Shown: positions 16,025 through 25,571, numbered from the stretch's first letter. The stretch: 36,709 nt of DNA from Lachnospiraceae bacterium (GCA_910575255.1 CAJTEM010000042.1:1-36709), one strand, 5' to 3'. The notes: a model not told the origin generated them from the sequence alone. Program-made: numbers and translations.

Positions 16025-17389
16025 TTGGCGGCAAAAACAATTTCTTTTCCGAAAGGGAAAGGTCATCTTACGCACAATAACAGGGAATTTATCTGCAATA
16101 ATGTGGTGCCGGAAAGAACAGCTTGGAACCGGATTTACATACAGGAACCAATAAAAGATGCTTATGAAAAATGCTTCGGACAGGCACTTCGGGATTATAA
16201 TGCGGCGCAGAAGCGTAAGGACAGGCAGAAAGACGATTATTTGAAGGAGATTGAAAATTCTGGCAATAAGGAAAAGGCTTTTTATGAAAATATCGTACAG
16301 ATAGGTAAAAAGACAGATACTCCAGTTACGGACGAAAACGGAGTGCTGACAGAGGAGGCAAAAGCGGCAATAGAAGTCCTAGACCGCTATGCAAAGACTT
16401 TTCAGGAGCGCAATCCGAATCTATATTTATTCAACTGTGTGATGCATCTGGATGAGGCAACACCGCATCTACATATAGACTATATTCCGGTAGCGCATGG
16501 ATATAAAAATGGCATGAAGATACGCAACAGTCTGACAAAGGCATTCCAGCAGATGGGATTTGCAAAAGCAGTCAGTAGAAAGCAGAATGAAACTGTCGCA
16601 TGGCAGGAACGAGAGAGGGAATATCTGACAGAACTGTGCAGGGAACAGGGGATTGAGATAGAAGTCCTTGGCATACAGAGGGATAATCTGTCACTGCCGG
16701 AATATAAAGCCGCAATGCGAGAAGTGGAGGAGTTGGAACAACAGGCGGTGGTGCTGGATAAGCGGAATGAGGCTCTTGAGCAACAGAATGATGATCTTGC
16801 GCAGAAAACAGCAGAACTTCGTGGACAGGTGCAAGAAATGGAGGTACAAAACAATGAGTTGGTTTTACAGGCACAGAAACTCACAGAGCAGATTGAGGAA
16901 GCAGAGAAAAAAGGAAAAGCGGCGAAGGAGGTTCTTGCTAAACATGATTTGAGGGCGGAAACATTTAAAATGATTTCAAAGGAAGTGACGGCAGAAACAA
17001 AAAATATGAAAAGAGTTGCTGTTCCAGTGACAAATCTTTTTGGTAGTGAGGAATATGTCAACGTAAAGAAAAGCGACTGGAATAAAATGCTGGATGCTTT
17101 CAGTAAGGCGGTATCGAGAAATCATCTCTTGGAGAAGTATGAGAAGAAGATATCGAATTTGGAAAAGAAGGTAGCTGCGCTTACCGAGCAAATCGAAAAA
17201 TTAAAACGGTTTGTAGCATCAAGAGGACTTGGGGAGGCGTTTGTGGAATTTATAAAATCGCTTGCGCCCAAGACCATGAAACAGAAACTGGAGGAGGCAA
17301 AAGAGGATGCCGCGGTACATAACCAGCAAAGAAAGCGTAGCCAGCAGGACATAGTAAGAAAGAATAAGCAGTGGCAGCAGGAAATGTAA
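16025..17389 (+). CDS. mobV: MobV (Pre/Mob) relaxase
   Basis: This is a 454-residue plasmid-recombination/mobilization enzyme that nicks oriT and leads the strand during conjugative mobilization. The MobV metal-binding motif H-x-D-E-x-x-P-H-x-H is present as HLDEATPHLH (141-150). The N-terminus PKGKGHLTHNNREF contains the conserved Asn-Arg region. Residues from about 225 on form long coiled coils (glutamine and lysine rich). TTG 16025 is the only start in frame that includes the conserved N-terminus, with a purine-rich GAAAGAGAGTGA upstream. It follows the candidate oriT. It needs a conjugation apparatus from elsewhere. Confidence 0.85.
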   Translation: MAAKTISFPKGKGHLTHNNREFICNNVVPERTAWNRIYIQEPIKDAYEKCFGQALRDYNAAQKRKDRQKDDYLKEIENSGNKEKAFYENIVQIGKKTDTPVTDENGVLTEEAKAAIEVLDRYAKTFQERNPNLYLFNCVMHLDEATPHLHIDYIPVAHGYKNGMKIRNSLTKAFQQMGFAKAVSRKQNETVAWQEREREYLTELCREQGIEIEVLGIQRDNLSLPEYKAAMREVEELEQQAVVLDKRNEALEQQNDDLAQKTAELRGQVQEMEVQNNELVLQAQKLTEQIEEAEKKGKAAKEVLAKHDLRAETFKMISKEVTAETKNMKRVAVPVTNLFGSEEYVNVKKSDWNKMLDAFSKAVSRNHLLEKYEKKISNLEKKVAALTEQIEKLKRFVASRGLGEAFVEFIKSLAPKTMKQKLEEAKEDAAVHNQQRKRSQQDIVRKNKQWQQEM

Positions 17390-17416
17390 ATTTTTAAGGA
17401 AAGAGAGGAACAGACA

Positions 17417-17770
17417 ATGGATATAACTTACGAAAAATGTGGAGATTATTTAATTCCGAATCTAATCCCCGATCCGGAGCCAGAGGGAGAGTTGAGAAAG
17501 TTTGGACTGATGCGAAAATCCTATCTGGAAAATCACAGGAGGGGTATTTATTCGGGACTGCTGTTATCAGGTAAGCTAAAGAAGCATCTACTTATGATAC
17601 AGGAACAGGCAGAGGAAAGATTTGATCTGTTGGTGGAGCAGATGGCGAAGCGTGAAGGAGTGACGGAGCAGTTAAAAGCACAAGATCAGATGCTTTGGGT
17701 TAAGAAAATGAATAGCATTAGGATGAGGGCAGAGGAGATTGTAAGGGAAGAGATAATTTATATATTGTAG
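17417..17770 (+). CDS. TnpV-like transposon protein
   Basis: The 117-residue protein matches the TnpV family named from Tn4451: N-terminal YEKCGDYLIPNL, a central RKFGLMRKSYLENHRRGIYSGLLLSGKL, and an acidic helical end. The function is unknown, but the family marks Clostridial mobile elements. It follows the relaxase by 27 bp and is probably cotranscribed. Confidence 0.75.
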   Translation: MDITYEKCGDYLIPNLIPDPEPEGELRKFGLMRKSYLENHRRGIYSGLLLSGKLKKHLLMIQEQAEERFDLLVEQMAKREGVTEQLKAQDQMLWVKKMNSIRMRAEEIVREEIIYIL

Positions 17771-17777
17771 TAGAGAG

Positions 17778-17804
17778 CAAGGTACAGCGTGTAGTTGTAC
17801 CTTG
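17778..17804 (+). terminator. Hairpin after TnpV, probable terminator
   Basis: CAAGGTACA pairs perfectly with TGTACCTTG around a 9-base loop, 8 bp after the TnpV stop. The following TTGTATT is only weakly T-rich, so termination may be partial. Confidence 0.6.
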
Positions 17805-17849
17805 TTGTATTAAGATAAGAATATTATATAAGATTGCGTTAGGATATGC

Positions 17850-17878
17850 TTGCTATTGTTCCAAGGTTGGAATATACT
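17850..17878 (+). promoter_or_regulatory. Promoter of the hsd-TIR operon with palindromic operator
   Basis: TTGCTA and TATACT are spaced by 17 bp. The spacer contains the perfect palindrome TTCCAAGGTTGGAA (17859-17872), ending directly at the -10 box. A protein bound there would control polymerase. The small HTH protein encoded 36 bp downstream is the obvious candidate. Confidence 0.7.
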
Positions 17879-17914
17879 ATATATTAGTTCAAGTTGTAAA
17901 CATGGAGGACGGGT

Positions 17915-18106
17915 ATGGAATACTTAACAGTAAAAGAAATAGCTGAAAAGTGGGGTATTTCCGGAAGAAGAGTAAATTCATTGTGTAATGAAGGTAGAAT
18001 AGTAGGTGCAGAGAAAAAGGGTCCTATGTGGCTGATACCAAAGGATGCCGAAAAACCTGTTGATTTGAGATATGGCAAAAAGCAAATGACTGAGGAGAAA
18101 AAATAA
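17915..18106 (+). CDS. Small HTH regulator of the restriction operon
   Basis: The 63-residue protein is a single helix-turn-helix domain of the MerR/excisionase type (YLTVKEIAEKWGISGRRVNSLCNEGRI), with WLIPKDAEKPVD closing the wing. ATGGAGGA-type sequence lies 9 bp before the ATG. Its stop codon directly abuts the hsdM start. Such proteins often head Firmicute type I restriction operons and probably time methylase and nuclease expression, here through the palindrome in its promoter (inferred). Confidence 0.75.
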   Translation: MEYLTVKEIAEKWGISGRRVNSLCNEGRIVGAEKKGPMWLIPKDAEKPVDLRYGKKQMTEEKK

Positions 18107-20209
18107 ATGGCGAATATAGCAATAGATGTGATGTGGGATGATAACCCTGTGGATGTTACAGCAGAGGCAAACTTTATATGGAGTATTGCGAACAAATTGC
18201 GAGGGTCTTATATGCCTGATAAATATGGTGACGTTATTATCCCTATGACGATTATAAGGCGTTTTGAATGTGCTTTGCTCGATGATGAAGCGAAAAGAAA
18301 AGATGTCATTGAAACTTTTAGACAGAATCCGAATTATCCTGAAAAAGCGCTGTTCAGGAAGTCGGGATTCCAATTTTATAATACCAGCGATTATACGTTA
18401 CAGGAACTTTGTAATGATGCTGACCATGTAGCAGCAAATTTTAAGGCATATATAGCAGGATTCTCTGCAAATGTGCAGGATATTTTGAAAGAGCTGGAAA
18501 TGGAGCAGCATATCAACAAAATGGACAAGGATGGATGCCTGTATTCGGTAGTCAAAGCATTTTCAGAACTGGATTTAAGCCCCAGAACTTTTGACAGTAT
18601 CAAAATGGGGTACATATTTGAAAACCTGATAGGCAGATTCTATCAGAATGTGGATGCCGGACAGTTTTATACGGGCAGGGATATTATTAAATTGTTGGTA
18701 TCGCTTCTGATTTCGGAGGGATGCAATGATATTTTTGATGAGGGAAAGATTATAACAGTTTGTGATCAGGCATGTGGTACAGGTGGTATGCTTTCAACAG
18801 CATATAGCTATCTCAAGCATTATAATCCCTCTGCGGATGTGCGGTTGTTTGGGCAGGAGATGATGGGGCAATCCTATGCGGTAGGTCTGGCGGAGATGCT
18901 AATTAAAGGACAGAATGCCGAGAACTTTCGTCATGCTGATACCTTAAAAGAGGACTGTTTTGAAGGTACAAAAATGCGATTCTTAATTGAGAATCCGCCT
19001 TTTGGTACACCGTGGTCTGGAAAGGACGCAAAGGCAGGGCAGGAAGATGCTGTAAATGCCGAATATGCGAAAAGATTTCATGGACGATGGGGTGCAGGTC
19101 TTCCAAGCGGTGGTGATTCACAGCTTTTATTTTTGCAGTCAGCGGTTGCAAAGCTGGATGACCAACAGGGAAGGGCAGCTATTATTGAAAATGGTTCTCC
19201 GCTTTTTACAGGAGGTACAGCATCAGGGGAATCACAGGTAAGAAGATGGTTATTGGAGAATGATTTGATTGAGGCTATAATCCAGATGCCTACGGAATTG
19301 TTTTACAATACAGGCATCAGCACTTATGTGTGGATATTGTCAAAAAACAAAAGAAAAGAGAGAATAGGAAAGATTCAGCTTATAGACGCTTCCGGTATCT
19401 GCCATAAACTGCGCAAGCCTTTGGGCAACAAGAAAAATGAATTTAATCCGGAGGACAGAAAGAAGATAACAGAGTTATATGCCGATTTTACAGAAAATGA
19501 GTACAGCAAGATTTATGATAATACGGAGTTTATTTACAAAGAGTATGCAATAATGCAGCCTTTACAGAGGAGCTATTCTATTACAGAGGATAGTATACAG
19601 GCAATGCTGCGGCAGGGTACACTAAAAAATCTGTGGGATGAAATAAAAGTGGCGCAGTTGGAGGAATTGGGAACTGCGATTACAGGGAAAGAACAGAAAG
19701 CGCTTGATAATTTTTATAAGAACAAGCCAGTGTATGATGCAATCCTTGATGCACTGCAATCATCGGTATCCAATCAAAAATGGCTTTCTCCCGATGAATT
19801 TATGCCAGTGGTAACAAAAATTCTTTTGAATGTAGCAGATAATAAGATAATACAGAAGATTGCGGATGGTCTTTCAGTTATGGACAAGGAAGCGGTAATT
19901 CAGAAGGATAAGAAAGGGAACATTCTGTTTGATAAGTCTACGAAAGATACTGAAATCGTAAAGGTGGAAGAAGATATTGATTCTTATATGGAAAGGGAAG
20001 TGCTGCCTCATATGCCAGATGCAGTAGCATTCTGGGAAGAAAATCTTGAAGCGAAGAATCCTGTTATCAGGACAGGTGCGGAGATTCCTTTTACGCGGTA
20101 TTTCTATAAGTATCAGCAGTCGATACCGAGTGAGGAACTGGAAGCCAAATTCAGTGAATTGGAGCGGTTGGTTAGTGAACGTGTGGCTAAGTTGTTTGGG
20201 GGTATATAA
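18107..20209 (+). CDS. hsdM: Type I restriction-modification methyltransferase HsdM
   Basis: This is a 700-residue adenine-N6 methyltransferase subunit. The N-terminal helical domain (about 20-150) is followed by SAM motif I (CDQACGTGGML, 219-229) and catalytic motif IV NPPF (296-299). Other conserved segments are GRAAIIENGSPLF and GEAS-like GGTASGESQVRRWLLE. The C-terminal 200 residues are an extension involved in HsdS contact. It would methylate the site chosen by HsdS and form part of the cleavage complex. It starts immediately after the HTH gene stop, with GAGGAG upstream. Confidence 0.93.
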   Translation: MANIAIDVMWDDNPVDVTAEANFIWSIANKLRGSYMPDKYGDVIIPMTIIRRFECALLDDEAKRKDVIETFRQNPNYPEKALFRKSGFQFYNTSDYTLQELCNDADHVAANFKAYIAGFSANVQDILKELEMEQHINKMDKDGCLYSVVKAFSELDLSPRTFDSIKMGYIFENLIGRFYQNVDAGQFYTGRDIIKLLVSLLISEGCNDIFDEGKIITVCDQACGTGGMLSTAYSYLKHYNPSADVRLFGQEMMGQSYAVGLAEMLIKGQNAENFRHADTLKEDCFEGTKMRFLIENPPFGTPWSGKDAKAGQEDAVNAEYAKRFHGRWGAGLPSGGDSQLLFLQSAVAKLDDQQGRAAIIENGSPLFTGGTASGESQVRRWLLENDLIEAIIQMPTELFYNTGISTYVWILSKNKRKERIGKIQLIDASGICHKLRKPLGNKKNEFNPEDRKKITELYADFTENEYSKIYDNTEFIYKEYAIMQPLQRSYSITEDSIQAMLRQGTLKNLWDEIKVAQLEELGTAITGKEQKALDNFYKNKPVYDAILDALQSSVSNQKWLSPDEFMPVVTKILLNVADNKIIQKIADGLSVMDKEAVIQKDKKGNILFDKSTKDTEIVKVEEDIDSYMEREVLPHMPDAVAFWEENLEAKNPVIRTGAEIPFTRYFYKYQQSIPSEELEAKFSELERLVSERVAKLFGGI

Positions 20210-20210
20210 T

Positions 20211-21407
20211 ATGGCAGAATTAAAGGACAGAGGAACTGAATGGTTAGGGGAGATTCCAGATTCGTGGCGATTATCACGTATAGGAAGTGTATATGAGCTG
20301 AGAAATACAAAAGTTAGTGATAAGGAATATCCCCCTCTTTCAGTAACGAACAAAGGAATTGTTCCTCAACTTCAAACAGCAGCAAAAACTAATGCACATG
20401 ATGATAGAAAGCTGGTAAAGAAAGGTGACTTTGCTATCAATAGTCGTTCCGATAGGAGAGGTTCGTGCGGTATCTCATCATATGAGGGGTCTGTGTCGCT
20501 GATAAATACAATTCTTGCACCATTGGGAGAGATGAATCCACGTTATTATGACTGGCTCTTTCATACAGTACAATTTGGCGATGAATTTTATAAGTGGGGA
20601 CACGGTATAGTAGATGATTTGTGGACAACAAACTGGCAGGACATGAAGAAAATTACGATACCAATGCCCGATTTAAATGAACAAGAAAAAATAGTAGCGT
20701 TTTTAGATACTAAATGTTCTGAGATAGATGCACTCTTTATGGATATTCAATCAGAGATTGACTCATTAGAGGAATATAGAATGTCTATTATAAATGAAGT
20801 GTTGAGGTGCGGAATAAGTGGGAAAAGTAAACACAAGGAAGTGAGATTTAAATATATTGCAACTGTAAAAGCTAATTTAGTACCACCAACATTTTTTTTA
20901 GAATATCCTCAGGTATCACCAGAAAACATAACTAAGAATACAGGAAAATTATTATCATATTCGACTGTAGAGGATTCTGGCATAATCAGTGGCAATCATT
21001 TGTTTTATAAAGGGCAAATTATATATTCTAAAATTCGCCCAAACCTTAATAAAGCAATAATAGCCCCGTTTGATGGATTGTGTAGCGCTGATATGTACCC
21101 AATAGAAGCAAAAATCAATAGTAAATATTTATTATATGCAATGCTATCAAGGCATTTTGTTGAGCAAGTCACGCTTATAATGCAAGACAGAGTAAAAATG
21201 CCTAAGATTAATCAGGATGAACTTGGAAATATAGGGGTTTATATTGCGCCGGATATAGAGCAAAAAGAGATTGTATTATATCTTGACAAAAAATGTGCAG
21301 AAATAGATTCTATAATCGAAACAAAAAAGGAGCAATTAACGGTTCTTAATGAATATAAAAAAGCAATTATTTATGAGTATGTAACAGGGAAGAAAGAGGT
21401 GGTTTGA
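20211..21407 (+). CDS. hsdS: Type I restriction specificity subunit HsdS
   Basis: The 398-residue protein has two target-recognition domains (about 10-165 and 205-370). Each is followed by a conserved helix (NEQEKIVAFLDTKCSEIDALF and EQKEIVLYLDKKCAEIDSIIE) that sets the spacing between the two half-sites. The start WLGEIPDSWRLSRIG is typical. ATG 20211 follows hsdM by 1 bp and has a G-run upstream. Its TGA shares one base with the ATG of the TIR gene. The second target domain is distinctly AT-rich, consistent with domain exchange. Confidence 0.9.
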   Translation: MAELKDRGTEWLGEIPDSWRLSRIGSVYELRNTKVSDKEYPPLSVTNKGIVPQLQTAAKTNAHDDRKLVKKGDFAINSRSDRRGSCGISSYEGSVSLINTILAPLGEMNPRYYDWLFHTVQFGDEFYKWGHGIVDDLWTTNWQDMKKITIPMPDLNEQEKIVAFLDTKCSEIDALFMDIQSEIDSLEEYRMSIINEVLRCGISGKSKHKEVRFKYIATVKANLVPPTFFLEYPQVSPENITKNTGKLLSYSTVEDSGIISGNHLFYKGQIIYSKIRPNLNKAIIAPFDGLCSADMYPIEAKINSKYLLYAMLSRHFVEQVTLIMQDRVKMPKINQDELGNIGVYIAPDIEQKEIVLYLDKKCAEIDSIIETKKEQLTVLNEYKKAIIYEYVTGKKEVV

Positions 21408-22423
21408 TGTCGATAAGAGTTTCAAAAGAGGCTGAGGAAGTCTTAATGGAAATATTGGAGCATGAACACGATGGTAATTACTGGAAAATTCGTTTTGATA
21501 AATTGTCAAATCGTGATGATATTGTATTGAGGGGATGCTTTAAAGAATTACGAGAAAATGGACTTATCAATGCCGAATATGCAGATAATTATCCGTATTT
21601 GATAACTATACTAAAAGATGGTTATTTGTATGAAAAGCATTTGGAAGAAGAGAAGGATGCTGAACTGACTCCGTTTGAAAGAGAACTTAATGAGCTTCTG
21701 AAACGCGCAAAAAATATCAAAGCGCCGATTAATGCTGCACCACCTAATATGAGTAAGGATGAATATAATAAACCCAGCGAGATTTGGATGAATGATGTGC
21801 AGATTTTTTACGATAATTATCTTAAAGAGCATGCGTTGGGAAATAGGATAAGGACATTATTATTCCAAAGAGGATTGGGTGCATATGGGGATTTAGTGGC
21901 AGCGCTTACAAGTGTGAGCAAAGACAGGAAATTTATTGATAAAATAAACGGAGTGCAGGAAGTTTTAGTGCCTAAATATCAGGCAAAAGAAATACCGGAA
22001 TATGATGTGTTTATATCCCATGCAAATGGAGATAAGGAAGAACTGGTAGAAGATTTATATAAATCGTTAAATAAGTTGGGAATACAAATATTTTATGATA
22101 AAGAATCTATTGAGTGGGGAGATAACTGGAAGGATAAGATATTGAATGGTGTAAAAAAAGCCGAGTTTGCTATTATTGTCATATCGGAAAATTTTTTTGG
22201 CAGAGAATGGACAGAAAGAGAACTTAAAGAATTATTATCGAGGCAGAACAGGAATGGACAGAAGCTAATACTTCCCATACTCAAAAGTATAACACTGGAG
22301 CAATTACAGCAGAAATATTCGTCAGTGGCGGACATTCAAGCAATAGATTCTAAAAAGTATTCCACTGATGAAATAGCTTTGATGTTTGCAAAACAACTGA
22401 TAAAAAGATTGAGGACCGAATAA
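21407..22423 (+). CDS. wHTH-TIR protein inside the type I RM operon
   Basis: The 338-residue protein has an N-terminal winged-helix-like region (1-80: KEAEEVLMEILEHEHDG to LRENGLINAEYADNYPYLITILKDG) and a helical linker (about 85-185). A C-terminal TIR domain follows (198-338) with YDVFISHANGDKEELVEDLY, a box-2-like FYDKESIEWGDNW and EFAIIVISENFFGREWTERELKEL. Glu272, in the W-x3-E-L pattern, matches the catalytic Glu of TIR NADases. The gene lies between hsdS (1-bp overlap) and hsdR (24 bp), so it is part of the operon. A role as NAD-depleting effector tied to restriction is inferred; TIR domains can also be adaptors or make signalling nucleotides. Confidence 0.85.
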   Translation: MSIRVSKEAEEVLMEILEHEHDGNYWKIRFDKLSNRDDIVLRGCFKELRENGLINAEYADNYPYLITILKDGYLYEKHLEEEKDAELTPFERELNELLKRAKNIKAPINAAPPNMSKDEYNKPSEIWMNDVQIFYDNYLKEHALGNRIRTLLFQRGLGAYGDLVAALTSVSKDRKFIDKINGVQEVLVPKYQAKEIPEYDVFISHANGDKEELVEDLYKSLNKLGIQIFYDKESIEWGDNWKDKILNGVKKAEFAIIVISENFFGREWTERELKELLSRQNRNGQKLILPILKSITLEQLQQKYSSVADIQAIDSKKYSTDEIALMFAKQLIKRLRTE

Positions 22424-22447
22424 AAGTGTTTGAGGAGGAAGCGGTAA

Positions 22448-25400
22448 ATGCAAAATGATGTGTTATCCGAAAAAGAATACCAGAAATACATATTGGAACG
22501 ACTTTTTGAAAATGGGTATGAGATAAAGCCGTCTGCCAGTTATGACCGTTATTTCGCAATAGACAGGGAGGCGCTTTTTCGGTTTCTGAATACAACACAG
22601 CCTGATGAGATGGATGCACTCAGAAAAGTATATAAGTCAGATTTAGAAAACACGATTATTGGCGTTATCAATGCGGAAGAAACGAAGACAAGAGGAAGCA
22701 GACTGGATGTATTAAAACATGGGATAGAGATTGCAAACTACAAGTTGGAGCTTATGTATACAAAACCGGCAACCACATTCAATCCTGTGCTTAATAAGCT
22801 ATATGAGCAGAATATTTTTTCCGTATCCGAAGAAGTCTGGGCAAGCGACAATGAAAGGATAGACCTTGTAATCTTCTTAAATGGTCTGGCAATCATGACA
22901 TTTGAACTGAAATGCAACGCAGCAGGGCAGTCCTATCAGGATGCAATATATCAGTACCGCGCACAGCGCGACCCAAAGACAAGGCTTTTCAGGTGGAAAG
23001 CAGGGGCGTTGGTGGATTTTGCAATGGACTTGGAACAGGTCTATATGACTACGAAGCTGGACGGAGCATCAACGTTCTTCCTGCCCTTTAACATGGGAAA
23101 GGGAGAGGGAATTGATACAGGAGCAGGGAATCCGATTTATGAAGGTAAGTACAGCGTGTCCTATATGTGGGAAGATATTCTGCAAAAAGACATGCTGATT
23201 GAGATAATTGGAAAATTTATGTTCATTGAGGTCAAGGAAAAGAAAAACCCTTTGACAGATAAAATGAAACGCTCTGAAACGGTTATTTTTCCAAGATATC
23301 ATCAGTTGGATGTCATCAGAAAGACGTTGGCAGAGGTGGCGGCAACGGGTTCCAGCCAAAATTATCTGATACAGCATTCCGCTGGTTCGGGCAAGACCAA
23401 TTCCATTGCATGGCTGGCGCACAGACTGGCATCTCTGCATGATATAGAAAATAAAATCATATTTGATAATATTATTATATGTACAGACAGGGTAGTTGTG
23501 GACAGGCAGCTCCAGCAGGCGGTAATGGGAATTGAACATAAGGCAGGGATGATTCGGGTTATGGATGAAAAGTGCAATTCCAATGACCTTGCGTTTGCGA
23601 TTCAGGGAAATACGAAAATTATCGCCACTACAATACAGAAATTCCCGTACATTGTTGACAGTGTAAGGGGGCTGAAAAATAAAAAGTTTGCAGTTATTAT
23701 AGATGAGGCTCATTCGTCCACTGCAGGTAAGAATATGGCAGCGGTGACAATGACGCTCGGCAATGGAGATAAATTGGTATATGATACGGAGGATATGATT
23801 GTTGACCAGATTTCCAAACAAGGAAAACAGGCGAATGTTTCCATGTTTGCTTTTACAGCAACGCCAAAGCCTACAACAATACAGCTTTTCGGACGGGAGA
23901 ATACAAAGGGACAGAAAGAGGCATTTCATTTTTATACGATGAAACAGGCGATAGAAGAGGGCTTTATTCTGGATGTGTTGGATAATTACTTAAATTATGA
24001 AACTTATTACAAGCTGAATAAGGAAATTGAGGAAGATCCTACCTTGCAGACAAATGAAGCCAAAAGACAGATTGCCCGGTTTATTCAGCTCCATGAAGTA
24101 AATATAGGGCAGAGGGTAGAGATTATTATTGAGCATTTCAGAACCTCGGTCATGCAGGAGTTGGGTGGACGCGCAAAGGCTATGGTTGTAACAGAATCAA
24201 GGGCAGGGGCGGTCAAATACAGACAAGCTTTTGAAGATTATACAAAGAAGAAAGGTTATACGAATATTCGTGCTTTAGTGGCGTTTTCCGGCAAGGTGAC
24301 GCTGGAGGATAAAGAATATACAGAAGTAGGAATGAATGGCATATCAGAGAAAAATCTGCCTGACGAGTTTGACAAGGACGAGTATCAGGTACTCCTGGTT
24401 GCGGATAAATACCAGACAGGATTTGACCAGCCGAAACTGTGTGCCATGTATATCCTGAAAAAGTTGCATGGGGTGACTGCGGTACAGACACTTTCCAGAC
24501 TGAACCGTATCTGCCCACCTTATGAGAAGAAGACATTTGTGCTGGATTTTGTCAACAAATATGAGGATATCGTGGCGGCTTTTTCCAAATATTACACAAA
24601 GACAGTTCTTTCCAATTCGGTTACGCCCCGCGCAATTTATGATATTGAAGCGAAGATAGTCGGATACTTTTTCTTAGACCCTGCCGATGTGGAATCCTTT
24701 AATAAAGTATTGTATGAATCGACACATACTGCGAAGGATAAAAAGCAGATGACATTTTATCTGCAAAAAGCAAAAGGTGTGATAGACGGCTTTGCAGACG
24801 ATAAAAGAGGGCAGATCGCATTAGACATCAGGCATTTTATCAGGTTTTATGAATTTTTGCTACAGGCTTCCTGCTTTGAGGATGTGGAACTGCATAAGAA
24901 ATATAATTTCCTGTCCTATTTGATAGCATATATCAGAATTAATCATGGAGGGGGAGGTTATAATCTTGATGGCATGATTAAAGCATCTGAGTTTCTCCAG
25001 AAAAAAGGAGAGGAACACAAGAAAAGCAATATAACCGCAAGCCCTGTAATGAAGCTGCCCACAGCATATGATATTGTATTGAGTCCTACAAAGGAAGAGC
25101 GCCTTTCACAGATTATCAGAGAGATAAACAGCAGGACGGGCAGACAATATGACAATGATGTTGCAATCAAGGCAGCATTGCAGATTCGGGATATAATGAA
25201 AAAGTCCGAGGAACTAAAAACCAGCGCAAAGAATAATTCGGAACAGGATTTTGAATTTGCATATTTTGATCATGTTGATGATGCGCTGATAGATGGTCTG
25301 GAGCAAAATCAGGACTTCTTTACCCTGCTTTTACAGAACGATGAAATTAAACATGAAGTGCTGGGATTGTTCTTGAGTGATACTTATCATAGTTTGCGGA

Positions 25401-25504
25401 ATGGAGAAGAAGCGAGAGAAGGAATTGTATATCAATATGAGAATACTGAATTGATGATGGTTGCGGAACCCTCTGCGTATTATGGAAATAGAGAGGAAAA
25501 ATAG
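22448..25504 (+). CDS. hsdR: Type I restriction endonuclease subunit HsdR
   Basis: This 1018-residue motor-nuclease subunit cleaves unmethylated DNA after translocation. The PD-(D/E)xK nuclease centre is visible as D139 and E153-L-K155 (RIDLVIFLNGLAIMTFELK). SF2 helicase motifs follow: HSAGSGKT (310-317), IIDEAHSS (DEAH 419-422), FTATPKPT, the motif VI-like YQTGFDQPKL and QTLSRLNR. A C-terminal helical HsdM-contact region completes it. GAGGAGGA upstream supports ATG 22448. All catalytic residues I can check are intact, so the system appears functional. Confidence 0.93.
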   Translation: MQNDVLSEKEYQKYILERLFENGYEIKPSASYDRYFAIDREALFRFLNTTQPDEMDALRKVYKSDLENTIIGVINAEETKTRGSRLDVLKHGIEIANYKLELMYTKPATTFNPVLNKLYEQNIFSVSEEVWASDNERIDLVIFLNGLAIMTFELKCNAAGQSYQDAIYQYRAQRDPKTRLFRWKAGALVDFAMDLEQVYMTTKLDGASTFFLPFNMGKGEGIDTGAGNPIYEGKYSVSYMWEDILQKDMLIEIIGKFMFIEVKEKKNPLTDKMKRSETVIFPRYHQLDVIRKTLAEVAATGSSQNYLIQHSAGSGKTNSIAWLAHRLASLHDIENKIIFDNIIICTDRVVVDRQLQQAVMGIEHKAGMIRVMDEKCNSNDLAFAIQGNTKIIATTIQKFPYIVDSVRGLKNKKFAVIIDEAHSSTAGKNMAAVTMTLGNGDKLVYDTEDMIVDQISKQGKQANVSMFAFTATPKPTTIQLFGRENTKGQKEAFHFYTMKQAIEEGFILDVLDNYLNYETYYKLNKEIEEDPTLQTNEAKRQIARFIQLHEVNIGQRVEIIIEHFRTSVMQELGGRAKAMVVTESRAGAVKYRQAFEDYTKKKGYTNIRALVAFSGKVTLEDKEYTEVGMNGISEKNLPDEFDKDEYQVLLVADKYQTGFDQPKLCAMYILKKLHGVTAVQTLSRLNRICPPYEKKTFVLDFVNKYEDIVAAFSKYYTKTVLSNSVTPRAIYDIEAKIVGYFFLDPADVESFNKVLYESTHTAKDKKQMTFYLQKAKGVIDGFADDKRGQIALDIRHFIRFYEFLLQASCFEDVELHKKYNFLSYLIAYIRINHGGGGYNLDGMIKASEFLQKKGEEHKKSNITASPVMKLPTAYDIVLSPTKEERLSQIIREINSRTGRQYDNDVAIKAALQIRDIMKKSEELKTSAKNNSEQDFEFAYFDHVDDALIDGLEQNQDFFTLLLQNDEIKHEVLGLFLSDTYHSLRNGEEAREGIVYQYENTELMMVAEPSAYYGNREEK

Positions 25505-25544
25505 CTATTAAGATATTAGGAAAATGTTATAGGAATAAATTATG

Positions 25545-25571
25545 AATTCGCTACACACTGTGTAACGAATT
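25545..25571. repeat. 27-bp near-perfect palindrome
   Basis: AATTCG at 25545 faces CGAATT ending at 25571. Twelve of thirteen base pairs match around a single central base. It lies 40 bp after hsdR, has no T-tract and resembles an operator more than a terminator. Confidence 0.6.

Noticed and set aside
16480-17061. Minus-strand frame of 193 residues inside the relaxase gene
   Set aside because: It is Ser/Cys-rich, a mirror of the coiled-coil coding region, with no start signal.
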